Below the pieces are notes generated by a model. That model saw nothing but the letters and a program-made list of their open reading frames with translations. It searched no databases and had not been told where the DNA came from. The position numbers were made by a program, and so were the translations under genes. Shown piece after piece: positions 1-8,112 of a DNA stretch of 20,496 nt. The stretch's first letter is position 1, and each line of letters begins with the position of its first letter. The stretch is from IMG/VR virus record IMGVR_UViG_3300025085_000248, positions 1-20,496 of that record. One strand, given 5' to 3'. Source of the stretch: a virus.

Positions 1-1368
1 CTACTAAACACAGACGAGAAGCAAATAAATATCATTGCACCTCGTGGTCATGCTAAGAGTTCGGTAGCAGCAGGGATATTTCCTTTGTTTCATTTAATGT
101 TCACTCCAGGGGTAAAAGTGATTGTACTTGTATCCCGTACCCAATCCCATGCTACTAAACTCTTAGGTACCATTAAAGACGTCTTAGACTATTCTCAGGA
201 GTTTAGATACTTCTTTGGCTATTGGGGAATGCAGTCTGCACGTAAATGGACTAATACAGAAGTAGAACTAAAAGACGGTAGCTTGATTATCTGCAAAGGG
301 ACAGGACAACAGATACGTGGTATTAAACATGGAAACCAACGACCTACTCTATTAATCTTAGATGACCCTGAAGACGAAAACAATACCAAGACGTCTGAAG
401 CAATGGAGTATAACCTTCGTTGGCTATTACAATCTGGAGTTCCGTCCGTTGACCCCTTAACGGGTAGGATAGTTGTTATTGGTACTCCCCAGCATGAACG
501 ATGCTTGGTGGAAACCTTAAAAGAGATGAAAGGGTGGAATACCTTAGAGTTTAGACCTAACTTAGAAGAAGACCTTAGTCTATGGCCCGAAGTGTGGCCT
601 ATAGAAAAATTAAAAGATAAGAAAGAAGAATTAGAAAGTATCAACAGACTATCGGTGTTTTACAGGGAATACCTGTGTCAAATCGTTGGTGATGAAGATA
701 ATTTATTTAGAAAAGATGATTTACGATACTATGATGGCTACATTGAAAGAGACGAGCAGGGGTTGTCAACTCTCATCCTGACGAACCTTAATGGTGAGGA
801 AGTAGAAGAGAGGAGACCTGTGAACGTGTTCACTGGCATCGACCCCGCATCTAGTACAAAGAAAGGAGCAGACTTTAGTGTTATATTCAATATTGCAGTG
901 GATGGGGATAATAATCGTTTTGTCCTACCTTATTTTAGGAAGCGTGCTACTCCTTTGGATTTGGCTGATTCCATCATTAACAATTTTCAAAACTACAGAA
1001 GTAATAAAACGAGGATTGAATCGGTTGGGTATCAGGAGATGCTACGACAATATATCAAAGAAAAAGCAGAAGAACTAGGAATGTTTATACCTGGACTAGA
1101 GATTAAAGAGAATCCTAGAACTAGTAAATCCTACAGATTAGAGAGTTTGCAACCTTTGTTTGCTAACAAGAAGGTACATATACAACCTAATATGCAAGCA
1201 TTTGTAGACGAATTAACTCTATATCCACGTGGAAAGCACGATGATTTACTTGATGGATTCTTTTATGCTAACAAAAATTGCTACAAACCAGTACACGATT
1301 CTGTAGAATCAGAGAACAAAACCTCCGTATATAGCAGAAAATCCAATAAATCTTGGAAGACTCTGTAG
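1..1368 (+). CDS. terL: Terminase large subunit, 5'-truncated
   Basis: This is the DNA-packaging motor: an ATPase that drives phage DNA through the portal and a nuclease that cuts the concatemer. The reading frame is open from base 1, so the N-terminus lies outside the window; 455 residues are visible. The Walker A motif reads APRGHAKSS (bases 37-63), the usual terminase variant of the P-loop, and Walker B is LLILDDPED around bases 346-375. The C-terminal RNase H-like nuclease shows its first acidic motif at FTGIDPASS (Asp codon 841-843), a second at IESVGYQ (about 1015-1035) and the last at HDDLLDGF (1237-1260). A TTG at base 85 could be mistaken for the start but lies after Walker A. The gene's base composition looks less AT-rich than the fibre genes (about 42% GC on one line against 27%). 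The family call is very secure; the packaging type (headful or cos) cannot be read. Confidence 0.96.
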   Translation, partial: LLNTDEKQINIIAPRGHAKSSVAAGIFPLFHLMFTPGVKVIVLVSRTQSHATKLLGTIKDVLDYSQEFRYFFGYWGMQSARKWTNTEVELKDGSLIICKGTGQQIRGIKHGNQRPTLLILDDPEDENNTKTSEAMEYNLRWLLQSGVPSVDPLTGRIVVIGTPQHERCLVETLKEMKGWNTLEFRPNLEEDLSLWPEVWPIEKLKDKKEELESINRLSVFYREYLCQIVGDEDNLFRKDDLRYYDGYIERDEQGLSTLILTNLNGEEVEERRPVNVFTGIDPASSTKKGADFSVIFNIAVDGDNNRFVLPYFRKRATPLDLADSIINNFQNYRSNKTRIESVGYQEMLRQYIKEKAEELGMFIPGLEIKENPRTSKSYRLESLQPLFANKKVHIQPNMQAFVDELTLYPRGKHDDLLDGFFYANKNCYKPVHDSVESENKTSVYSRKSNKSWKTL

Positions 1369-1375
1369 ATTTCTC

Positions 1376-1419
1376 TTGACAACAACAACATTTTTCCCGT
1401 AATTTCGCTATAGTACAAT
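1376..1419 (+). promoter_or_regulatory. Possible promoter between terL and portal
   Basis: The roughly 50-bp gap after terL is one of the two longest intergenic gaps. It holds a perfect TTGACA (1376-1381). A TAATTT lies 18 bp downstream (1400-1405) and matches the -10 consensus at only three of six positions. Better -10-like hexamers, TATAGT (1409-1414) and TACAAT (1414-1419), lie too far from TTGACA (27 and 32 bp) to pair with it. The CTATAG core also faintly recalls single-subunit phage polymerase promoters, but no such polymerase is visible. If TATAGT were used, transcription would start almost on the ATG at 1421. This is a weak call from spacing and sequence only. Confidence 0.25.
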
Positions 1420-1420
1420 T

Positions 1421-1573
1421 ATGGATAAAAGCAAGTATTTTCTGCAATTTGATGATTTTATTCGCAAGATAGACGAATTAGACAAAGTAGAGATACCAAA
1501 GGGATACGTAGCAATAGATGCCAAAAAAGATTCAAAAAAGAGTTCAAAGCACAAGGACACAAGGAAAAGATGA
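1421..1573 (+). CDS. Small hypothetical protein (50 aa) overlapping the portal start
   Basis: A 50-residue ORF begins with MDKSKYFLQFDDFIRK. Its first half is mixed-charge and probably helical; the tail is rich in Lys, Ser and Arg. It fills the gap between terL and portal and overlaps the first 56 bases of the portal gene in another frame. No Shine-Dalgarno sequence precedes the ATG, which sits just after a TATAGT/TACAAT sequence. Translation would therefore need a leaderless message or unusual initiation, or the ORF is not used. Small genes at this place are common in phages, but I do not recognise the family. The overlapping C-terminal part could simply reflect the portal's lysine-rich start read in another frame. 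Confidence 0.45.
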   Translation: MDKSKYFLQFDDFIRKIDELDKVEIPKGYVAIDAKKDSKKSSKHKDTRKR

Positions 1574-3842
1574 TTTACAATTCGTCTTTGATTATGAAAC
1601 TGGAGATGTCAATCAGGTAGAAATACCAGAAGAAGTACAACTAACCAGAGAAGTATTTACTGATTATAAAAGTGCTAGAGAGTTATGGGCACAAAAATTT
1701 CAAGAATCTGTAGAATTTAGAGCTGGTGCTCAATGGACTAATGAAGAACGTGATACACTTGAAGCACGTGGTCAAGCACCAATCGTAGTAAACAGAATAC
1801 ATCCTATTGTAGAGACTGCTAAGTCCCTTCTTACATACAATTCACCTCAGTTCCGTAGTACTGGAAGAGAAGACTCAGACAGAGATACTGCTAAAGTATT
1901 TTCTGATTTGTTTCAGTATATATGGCAAATATCAACAGGAGATGAAGAACTAAAACAATCTATTGACGACTATTATGTTGGTGGAATGGGAGTTCTTCAG
2001 GTTTATCAAGACCCTGATGCTGATATGGGTAAAGGTGAAGTATATATCAAATCTATAAATCCATTAGATGTATATATCGACCCTAATGCTAAAGATATAT
2101 ATGCAAGAGATGCTGCTCATATTTTAGTTACTACTTATATGACAGACGAACAAGCTATGCAAGTATATCCAGAATTTACTGATATTATAGAACAATCAGC
2201 AATGCATCCAGACGAATCAGATGATTATCCAGTTACAAACTTAGCAGCTACAGAAGGACAGCTATTTGACACAGATGGTACTGAAACAGTACACAATAGA
2301 AGACAATACATAGAAAGATATACAAGAGAAAGACATTCTTATTACAATGTATATGAACCTTTTTCACAAAGAGAATTTTTATTTGACTATGAAGAATTTG
2401 CTGAGTATTCAAATAAATATTATATGAAAGTAAAAACTGTTAAAGGTGAAGAGATAATATTATTTGAAGAAGAGTCTGTAGAAGAAATGTACAAAATAAT
2501 TGAAACTACTGGAAATATATTTCATTATGAACTTCCAGATTTAGAAGTAAATGAACAAGGTCAACCTATTCCTCAAGAACCTGTAAGAGTTCCAGGAGAA
2601 GAAGACGAAAACTCCATACCTGGAAGTACTACTATTTTAATTCCTATGACAACAGAAGAATTAAAAGGAACTGGAGAAATTGTTTGTAATGAAATAGAAG
2701 AATGTAGAGTTAGACAAGTTGTTACAGTTGGAGATAAATTATTATATGAACGTTTAATGCCAATACAGGATTATCCTATTGTACCTTTGATGAATGTTCA
2801 TCATAGAAATCCATACCCTGAATCAGATGTAAGATTGTATAGACCATTGCAGGAATACATTAATAAAATTCGTTCATTGATTATAGCACATGCAAGTACA
2901 AGTACAAATGTTAAGCTATTAATTCCTAGAGGTTCTGCTGATTTAAATCAAATAGAACAAGAATGGAGTAAAGCAGGTACAAGTGTTATTGAATTTGATG
3001 CAGAGTTAGGTGCACCGATTGTAGCTGGCCCAGTCCCACTACCAAATGAGTTGTATAAAAATGAAGCTGATGCTAAATATGATTTAGAATATGGCTTTGG
3101 TATTTTTGAACTTATGCAGGGTAGTGCTAAAAGTGCACCGTCTACTTATAGAGGAACATTAGTTGTAGATGAATTTGGCCAGCGTAGAATTAAATCAAGA
3201 AGAGATGATATAGAAGGTATGTTGAATCAAGTTGCTAAAGTAGCAATACCTTTAATACAGCAGTTATATACAGAAGAAAAAGTAATTAGATTGGTTCAAC
3301 CTAATGGAAATGAAAAAGAAGAACGATTTAATTATTACAAAGAAATGGACAACGGTGAAGTTTCTAAGTATCATGATATATCTGCTGGTAAATATGACAT
3401 AGTTGTAGTTTCTGGTTCTACATTACCTACAAATAGAATGGCATTATTAAATACTTACATGGAAATGTATAAGATGGGATTAATAGACCAAACAGAAGTG
3501 TTAAAGAAATCAGAACTTATAGATGTAGATGGCGTGTTAGAAAGAAGTGGACAAATGAAACAAATGCAACAACAGATGCAAGCTATGGCAGAAGAATTAA
3601 AAAGAGTCAAGGGCGATTTACAAACTGCTCAACGTGAAGAAGTTCACGCTAAGAAACGACTTGAAGTAGAAAAATTCAGTGGAGATTTAGATAAAGTATC
3701 TAATCGTGCTGATATGGCAACTACGCTTTATAAAGCAAGGTTGAACGATGCAAAACAACAGTTGATGAACTCCAATGTAACTCAGGAAGATGTTGAAGAA
3801 CTTGATGTTTTTGAACCTATGACTGAAGAAATGGAGAGTTAA
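1518..3842 (+). CDS. Portal protein, P22-like
   Basis: The portal forms the dodecameric ring at one capsid vertex through which terminase pumps DNA and to which the tail adaptors bind. At 774 aa it is close to the P22 gp1 class (about 725 aa) and larger than HK97-type portals. The conserved core includes DYYVGGMGVLQVYQ near residue 150 and NPLDVYIDPN near 181, a pattern typical of P22-type portals, and a later segment near 540-600 with STYRGTLVVDEFGQRR. Residues about 290-410 form an acidic, probably variable insertion. The C-terminus from about 680 to 755 is a Gln/Glu/Lys-rich coiled coil, fitting the long helical barrel of this class. The start gives MPKKIQKR; the Shine-Dalgarno is weak (AAAGGGA, about 14 bases upstream). 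Position between terL and scaffold agrees with the call. Confidence 0.9.
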   Translation: MPKKIQKRVQSTRTQGKDDLQFVFDYETGDVNQVEIPEEVQLTREVFTDYKSARELWAQKFQESVEFRAGAQWTNEERDTLEARGQAPIVVNRIHPIVETAKSLLTYNSPQFRSTGREDSDRDTAKVFSDLFQYIWQISTGDEELKQSIDDYYVGGMGVLQVYQDPDADMGKGEVYIKSINPLDVYIDPNAKDIYARDAAHILVTTYMTDEQAMQVYPEFTDIIEQSAMHPDESDDYPVTNLAATEGQLFDTDGTETVHNRRQYIERYTRERHSYYNVYEPFSQREFLFDYEEFAEYSNKYYMKVKTVKGEEIILFEEESVEEMYKIIETTGNIFHYELPDLEVNEQGQPIPQEPVRVPGEEDENSIPGSTTILIPMTTEELKGTGEIVCNEIEECRVRQVVTVGDKLLYERLMPIQDYPIVPLMNVHHRNPYPESDVRLYRPLQEYINKIRSLIIAHASTSTNVKLLIPRGSADLNQIEQEWSKAGTSVIEFDAELGAPIVAGPVPLPNELYKNEADAKYDLEYGFGIFELMQGSAKSAPSTYRGTLVVDEFGQRRIKSRRDDIEGMLNQVAKVAIPLIQQLYTEEKVIRLVQPNGNEKEERFNYYKEMDNGEVSKYHDISAGKYDIVVVSGSTLPTNRMALLNTYMEMYKMGLIDQTEVLKKSELIDVDGVLERSGQMKQMQQQMQAMAEELKRVKGDLQTAQREEVHAKKRLEVEKFSGDLDKVSNRADMATTLYKARLNDAKQQLMNSNVTQEDVEELDVFEPMTEEMES

Positions 3843-3854
3843 CAAGGAGATAAA

Positions 3855-4724
3855 ATGGAAGAAAATACAATGGACAGAGTAGATGAGCAAGCAGTAGAAG
3901 GTGTTACGACTGAACCGACAGCTGCTTCAGAAGACATTTTTAACGAAATATTTGGACAAGCACAAGAACAGGTTGCTCCTGTAAGCCAAGAAGTAGTTAA
4001 TAGTGAACCTACTGAGACTCAGACTGCTATGGAACCAAAGAACGACCCTGACCAGTTTCAATACTGGCAAAGTCAAGCAGATAAACGTGCAGCAGAAGTA
4101 GATTTATTGAAATCACAGATGGCCGAAGTTATGACCAAAGTGAGTCAACCTACAGAAGCAGCACCAGTAGAGAAGGAAACAGTGTTAGAAAAACCTGTTA
4201 AACCATCAAAGCCTGCTGACTTCGACCGTTCTGAAGCTTTAACTGACCCTGATAGTGCATCAGCAAGGTATTTAGCTAAGCAAGAATCTTATTTGGAATC
4301 TATGTCAGAGTATGTAGCAACTTCAAATGAAAGAGTCATGCAAACGATGACTAAAGCACAACAAGAGCAAGAAGCTATTGCAAGAGACCAGAAAGTTATG
4401 ACAGACTTACAGTCTAAGTATAACTATACTCCTCAGCAAGCTAGTGATTTTGTAGCTCAGATGTCATCACCAGATTCATTATCGTTAGATAATTTGGTGC
4501 AACTTCACCAGTTGAAAATGAACAATGGTTCACAACAGGTTACACAGATAACCCCAGAAGCTCAACAGAAAGTGGCAGTGATGAATCAACGTAATGAAAA
4601 GCTAAGTATACCAAAACCTATCGGAGTCCAGCCAGGAGCTAGTGACCAGTCGCCAACTAAAAACGTAGAAGATAAAATGATGGATGCGATGATTGGAAAT
4701 TTCAATAAGCGTAATCCATTTTAA
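3855..4724 (+). CDS. Capsid scaffolding protein
   Basis: A 289-residue, Glu/Gln/Ala/Ser-rich protein without hydrophobic stretches lies directly between portal and major capsid genes, the standard place for the scaffold that guides procapsid assembly and then leaves or is degraded. A disordered acidic N-terminus (about 1-70) is followed by a short coiled coil (about 75-97), a Pro/Lys-rich linker, a helical segment around 125-190 containing LTDPDSASARYLAKQE, and a basic tail ending NKRNPF, which would suit contact with the capsid protein. The start follows AAGGAG eight bases upstream; a second in-frame ATG nine codons later has no comparable site. The assignment is from position and composition; scaffolds diverge too fast for a firm sequence call. 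No protease motif is apparent. Confidence 0.82.
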   Translation: MEENTMDRVDEQAVEGVTTEPTAASEDIFNEIFGQAQEQVAPVSQEVVNSEPTETQTAMEPKNDPDQFQYWQSQADKRAAEVDLLKSQMAEVMTKVSQPTEAAPVEKETVLEKPVKPSKPADFDRSEALTDPDSASARYLAKQESYLESMSEYVATSNERVMQTMTKAQQEQEAIARDQKVMTDLQSKYNYTPQQASDFVAQMSSPDSLSLDNLVQLHQLKMNNGSQQVTQITPEAQQKVAVMNQRNEKLSIPKPIGVQPGASDQSPTKNVEDKMMDAMIGNFNKRNPF

Positions 4725-4740
4725 TTAAGGAGAAGGCAAA

Positions 4741-6171
4741 ATGGCACAAGACGCAAACGGAATATTCTCACCTAGCATTGGTGTTACACCTCAAGGTGTT
4801 TCTATCAATGATAGCAGAAGAATATTTAACTTCGGCGAGAGAGTCGCTGAATTAAACCCAGCTGCTTCACCTTTCTTCGCATATTTATCAAAAGTAGCTA
4901 AGAAACCTACAGATGACCCTGTATTTAAATTCTTAGAAAAAAGACATCAATGGCAAAGAAGAAACTTCTTTGTTAAAGCAGCAGATACTTTAACTGCTGA
5001 CGGTTCATGGGCAGCTTCAGAGTTTAATCTGAGCTCATTTGAAGTTGATGTTGATTACGATATTTATGGAAGAAAAGTAAGTGGCGGAGAATACAAAGCT
5101 GAGTTTTTACAAGTAGGACAAATGATTGCTATGGAAGCAACAGCTACTTTATCAAGTTCAGCATCACCAGTAATTGCTTATTACAGAATTACAGGTGTAA
5201 CACAAAACACAACAGATACATCTATTAATGCAGCATATGTTAAAGCTGTAAAAACAGGTGTTGAAAATGGTGAAATATCAACTTATGCATCTGGAGATAC
5301 TTTAGTATTTGCAGACAATGGTGATGGACAAGTAATTGGTTCAGCATACTTAGAAGGCGATACAGCACCAGCAGGTGGTTGGAGAGATGAATTCTTCTCA
5401 AGAGAAGGATATGCTCAAATCTTCAAAACTGTTGTACCTCTATTTTCTGGTACTTCTTTAGCTACACGCTACAGAGGTGACGCTAACGAATACATGAGAG
5501 TATATCAAGAAAAACTTATGGAACATAAGATGGACATTGAGAATGCTTTACTATTCGGTTATGGTGTAACTGATGAAAGTTCAACAGACGCTGCACGTAA
5601 AACTTGGGGTATCTTACCATACACCGAAATTTACGGTAGAGTAAAAACATTTACTTATGCTTCATCAGGATATGATGACTTTGTAGATGCTATGTCAGAT
5701 ATTTTTGATGCAGAATCTGGTGCAGGTGGCAGTAAAATGGTACTTGCTTCACGTTCAATCATGAACTGGCTTAACAAATTAGGTGGTAGTTCTTTCTTAG
5801 GAAATACTATGAGTGCAGGAGTAGGAGCGGCAGCAGATGGCGTACCAACTTCATCAAACTATGGTGTATCTATAGATAAAGGACAATCACTGTTTAATGG
5901 TGTTAACGTAACACAAGTAGATACCCTATATGGTACTCTTAACTTTGTTATGGAACCACTACTAAGAGGTCCTTGGGCAAACCACGCTATCGTTGTTGAT
6001 TTAAACAACGTAGCTTACAGACCACTAGCTGGTAATGGTGAGTCAAGAGATACTCAGATATTAACTAACATTCAAAACAACGATGTTGACGGCAGAAGAG
6101 ACATGATTCTTACAGAAGCAGGTCTTGAAATTCAACTACCTGAAACACACGCTATCTTGAAATTTAGCTAA
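4741..6171 (+). CDS. Major capsid protein
   Basis: This 476-residue protein is preceded by a strong site (AAGGAG) and follows the scaffold, the expected place for the shell protein. The N-terminal third contains NPAASPFFAYLSKVAKK (about residues 39-55) followed by FKFLEKRHQWQRRNFF (about 62-77), a pattern I associate with major capsid proteins of marine podovirus-like phages. The middle holds LSKV/FFSREGYAQIF-type beta-rich sequence and the C-terminus carries QLPETHAILKFS. An HK97-type fold is expected for tailed phages but cannot be shown here. Length exceeds HK97 gp5 after cleavage, and there is no obvious protease or delta-domain, consistent with a separate scaffold. The gene is followed by a strong hairpin, as is common after highly expressed capsid genes. 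Confidence 0.88.
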   Translation: MAQDANGIFSPSIGVTPQGVSINDSRRIFNFGERVAELNPAASPFFAYLSKVAKKPTDDPVFKFLEKRHQWQRRNFFVKAADTLTADGSWAASEFNLSSFEVDVDYDIYGRKVSGGEYKAEFLQVGQMIAMEATATLSSSASPVIAYYRITGVTQNTTDTSINAAYVKAVKTGVENGEISTYASGDTLVFADNGDGQVIGSAYLEGDTAPAGGWRDEFFSREGYAQIFKTVVPLFSGTSLATRYRGDANEYMRVYQEKLMEHKMDIENALLFGYGVTDESSTDAARKTWGILPYTEIYGRVKTFTYASSGYDDFVDAMSDIFDAESGAGGSKMVLASRSIMNWLNKLGGSSFLGNTMSAGVGAAADGVPTSSNYGVSIDKGQSLFNGVNVTQVDTLYGTLNFVMEPLLRGPWANHAIVVDLNNVAYRPLAGNGESRDTQILTNIQNNDVDGRRDMILTEAGLEIQLPETHAILKFS

Positions 6172-6182
6172 TAGTTGAATAC

Positions 6183-6216
6183 GGGGGAGTTGCAATATAC
6201 TCCCCCAAAAAATTTT
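6183..6216 (+). terminator. Hairpin after the capsid gene, possible terminator or attenuator
   Basis: A perfect inverted repeat GGGGGAGT / ACTCCCCC (6183-6190 and 6199-6206) with an 8-base loop stands 11 bases after the capsid stop codon. The stem is mostly G-C in an AT-rich genome. It is followed by AAAAAATTTT rather than an immediate T-run, so it is not a textbook intrinsic terminator. It may cause partial termination or protect the 3' end of the capsid message, so that capsid is made in excess of the downstream genes. Confidence 0.55.
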
Positions 6217-6241
6217 AAATATTAAATAAAAGGAGAATATT

Positions 6242-6565
6242 ATGGCAAATCCAGGAGCATTATTAAGAGGTGCGAAGATGTTATCTAAAACACCTATGGC
6301 TAAAAAAGCAACAAAGAAAGTGTTAAATGTTTTAAGAGGCATGAAAAAAGAAAGTAAACTTGTTCCATCAAAATACAAACAAGGCGGTAGAGGACCAGGA
6401 GCTACTACTAGAACTACGAAACCTGCAAAAGTAAGCAAGTCTTACGGTCAACAGCAAGCAAGTACAAATAATTTAATGAGAGACCCTATGACAAAAAAGA
6501 TGGAATTGCAAGGTCAAAAAAATGTTAATATGTACAAAGACGCATACAAAAAAATAGTTAAATAG
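6242..6565 (+). CDS. Small basic hypothetical protein (107 aa)
   Basis: A strongly basic 107-residue protein starts after AAAAGGAG. Lys, Arg, Gly and Ser dominate, with few acidic residues; the segment KQGGRGPGATTRTTKPAKV (about residues 42-60) looks disordered. There is no signal peptide, membrane segment or recognised domain. It is the first gene after the capsid hairpin and precedes the connector-like genes, so a minor virion protein or a DNA-associated packaged protein is possible. It resembles in composition the basic proteins encoded at 16593-17681. I do not recognise the family. Confidence 0.75.
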   Translation: MANPGALLRGAKMLSKTPMAKKATKKVLNVLRGMKKESKLVPSKYKQGGRGPGATTRTTKPAKVSKSYGQQQASTNNLMRDPMTKKMELQGQKNVNMYKDAYKKIVK

Positions 6566-6573
6566 GAAAGTAA

Positions 6574-7389
6574 ATGAGTATTAAAACAGAAATAGAAGCA
6601 TACACTGGTGACATAGATACTCCAGACATTACTGCACAAGCATTGCAGTTTGCAAAAGATGGTGTAAGATATATTTATTCTATAGTGTTGACTAACCCTG
6701 AAATGGGAGAAAGATTGTCAGCTAATACAGATTTAAATACTGCAGCACCAACACTAGCATTAACAAATGTAATGTCGTTAGACTATGTTTTAAGAAATGA
6801 CGGTGCTATTGATAGACCTTGTATTGAAGGTGAACCTTCTATGGCGGGAGCATATAGTGACCCAGATAGTTTACACAGAGCAACTTTAACTAGCCCTGTT
6901 TACTATATTAAAAATAATGTATTAACTATTGTACCTACACCTGTAAATGCACAACTTGGTAAAGTAGGGAGTGTAACACCAGATACTACATTTTCTTTAA
7001 CTGATAATTACTCTAGTTTAACTGGACTATTACCAGAACTATATTCTGGAGTTACCTTATATACTGCAAGCATGGTATTGTTAACTAAAATGAATGCTAT
7101 AGGAAAACCAACAGATACAAATCTAACTACTATCGCAGGTACTGCTAGCGTTGATACAGAAGCTGATAGAGTAGATATTACTAAATGGTTTAATATTGTT
7201 GGTGATTATATACAAGATGAAGATGTTGAACTAGCATCTGCATATTTATCAAAAATAAATAGTTATTTACAAAATTATCAAATGGAACTAACTGGAGACC
7301 AATCACAATACCAGTGGTATGAATCACAGTATGTAAAAGTAAGTCAATCGTTAGCTGCATTTTTAGAACCTTATGTGAGCGGAGCATAA
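6574..7389 (+). CDS. Virion structural protein, probable head-tail connector
   Basis: This 271-residue protein begins MSIKTEIEAYTGDIDTPDI and is mainly helical at both ends with a beta-rich middle. The pattern SLHRATLTSPVYYIKNNVLTIVPTP (first 20: SLHRATLTSPVYYIKNNVLT, about residues 105-124), followed by a segment near 150-175 with LPELYSGVTLYTASMVLL, is one I associate with a virion structural or adaptor protein found repeatedly after the capsid gene in marine phages. In such proteins the segment ending in a long helix bundle binds the portal. The C-terminus is Gln/Tyr-rich and helical. The start follows AGGAAAG nearby, eight bases after the previous stop. Function as adaptor or connector is inferred from family memory and location; it could also be a decoration-type protein. 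Confidence 0.6.
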   Translation: MSIKTEIEAYTGDIDTPDITAQALQFAKDGVRYIYSIVLTNPEMGERLSANTDLNTAAPTLALTNVMSLDYVLRNDGAIDRPCIEGEPSMAGAYSDPDSLHRATLTSPVYYIKNNVLTIVPTPVNAQLGKVGSVTPDTTFSLTDNYSSLTGLLPELYSGVTLYTASMVLLTKMNAIGKPTDTNLTTIAGTASVDTEADRVDITKWFNIVGDYIQDEDVELASAYLSKINSYLQNYQMELTGDQSQYQWYESQYVKVSQSLAAFLEPYVSGA

Positions 7390-7390
7390 A

Positions 7391-7669
7391 ATGAAATTAC
7401 AACGTATGATAGATATGGTAAAAAAACATCATCCAGAACTTGGTAATGTTGAGATTATTGAAATGTTAAATCAAGCATCTGATGAATTTTGCCAAAGAAC
7501 ATTATTGTTAGATGAAGCTACGCAATTTACTACAGTAGCTGGACAAAGATATTATGGATTAAAAGATGGTATATTAGAAATTAAATCGGTAGACCTACAA
7601 GACGAAGATGGTAATCATAAAACTATTAAACGTTTATCAGGTAGACCAAAGTATAGGGATATAGACTAA
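7391..7669 (+). CDS. Probable adaptor protein, N-terminal part (92 aa)
   Basis: The sequence MKLQRMIDMVKKHHPELGNVEIIEMLNQASDEFCQ (shown here as MKLQRMIDMVKKHHPELGNV, then EIIEMLNQASDEFCQ) followed by QFTTVAGQRYYGLKDGILEI has the look of phage head-tail adaptors: an N-terminal helix, a Leu-Asn-x-Ala-x-Asp/Glu-Phe helix, then a beta segment TxxGQRYYxLxxxILEIKSV. It stops after KRLSGRPKYRDID, exactly where such proteins normally continue with a beta segment containing Trp-Tyr/Glu-Arg and Ile-Gly-Ile-Tyr. That continuation is found in the next ORF, joined by a TAATG junction. A GGAG lies inside the preceding gene. It may be a true separate subunit, one half of a split gene, or the result of a one-base change in the sequence. 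Confidence 0.7.
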   Translation: MKLQRMIDMVKKHHPELGNVEIIEMLNQASDEFCQRTLLLDEATQFTTVAGQRYYGLKDGILEIKSVDLQDEDGNHKTIKRLSGRPKYRDID

Positions 7670-8112
7670 TGTCAAATAATTATTCAAGAGTATATAATAA
7701 GTCAACAAAAGAAAATGTTTGGTGGATTGAAAGAGATTCTATAGGATTAGCTTTATATGACCCGTTAGCAAGCGAAGTAAATAGGTTTGCAAGTTTAGCA
7801 TCTGCTTTAAGTGTAACATTATTTTATCACAAAAAGGCAGACCACTTTGGTAGACAGATAGCATTAGATGGTACAGTTACAGATACTACTAATACTACAA
7901 ATTTGATGGATGAACAAAGTGAATTACCAGAACAATTTCATCAATTTTTAGTAGATAAAGCAATACAGGTTGGTTATGAACAAAAACCAGAGATGATTCA
8001 AATGGCTACATACTTTGAAAGAAAATTTGAAAAAGGAATTAAAGAGGGTAAAACCTACAAAAATAGAAACAGAATTAGTGGAGTGAGACACGTAAGGCAG
8101 TCTAGTTATTAA
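7669..8112 (+). CDS. Probable adaptor protein, C-terminal part (147 aa)
   Basis: The protein opens with MSNNYSRVYNKSTKENVWWIERDSIGLALYDPL (first part MSNNYSRVYNK; key part WWIERDSIGLALYDP, residues about 18-32), which reads as the continuation of the preceding ORF's adaptor-like domain. It then has a helical C-terminal half with LPEQFHQFLVDKAIQVGYEQ near residues 85-105 and a basic tail. Its ATG overlaps the upstream TAA by one base, so reinitiation by the same ribosome is likely, and no independent Shine-Dalgarno is clear. In the +1-related frame only four codons lie between an upstream TAG (7654-7656) and this ATG, leaving almost no room for programmed frameshifting. It is probably a head-completion or adaptor subunit; moderate confidence. 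Confidence 0.7.
   Translation: MSNNYSRVYNKSTKENVWWIERDSIGLALYDPLASEVNRFASLASALSVTLFYHKKADHFGRQIALDGTVTDTTNTTNLMDEQSELPEQFHQFLVDKAIQVGYEQKPEMIQMATYFERKFEKGIKEGKTYKNRNRISGVRHVRQSSY

Noticed and set aside
85-87. TTG at base 85 as the start of the terminase gene
   Set aside because: The frame is open back to base 1 and the Walker A motif lies upstream (37-63), so the true start is outside the window.
219-644. Reverse-strand ORF of 141 codons opposite terL
   Set aside because: It lies wholly opposite conserved terminase coding sequence, has low-complexity Ser-rich content and no ribosome site.
878-1078. Short + strand ORF with hydrophobic start inside terL
   Set aside because: It is in another frame within the conserved nuclease domain and has no ribosome site; the hydrophobicity is a frame-shift artefact.
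7650-7675. Programmed -1 or +1 frameshift joining the two adaptor ORFs
   Set aside because: No slippery heptamer is visible and the overlapping open frame is only four codons; reinitiation at TAATG is simpler.
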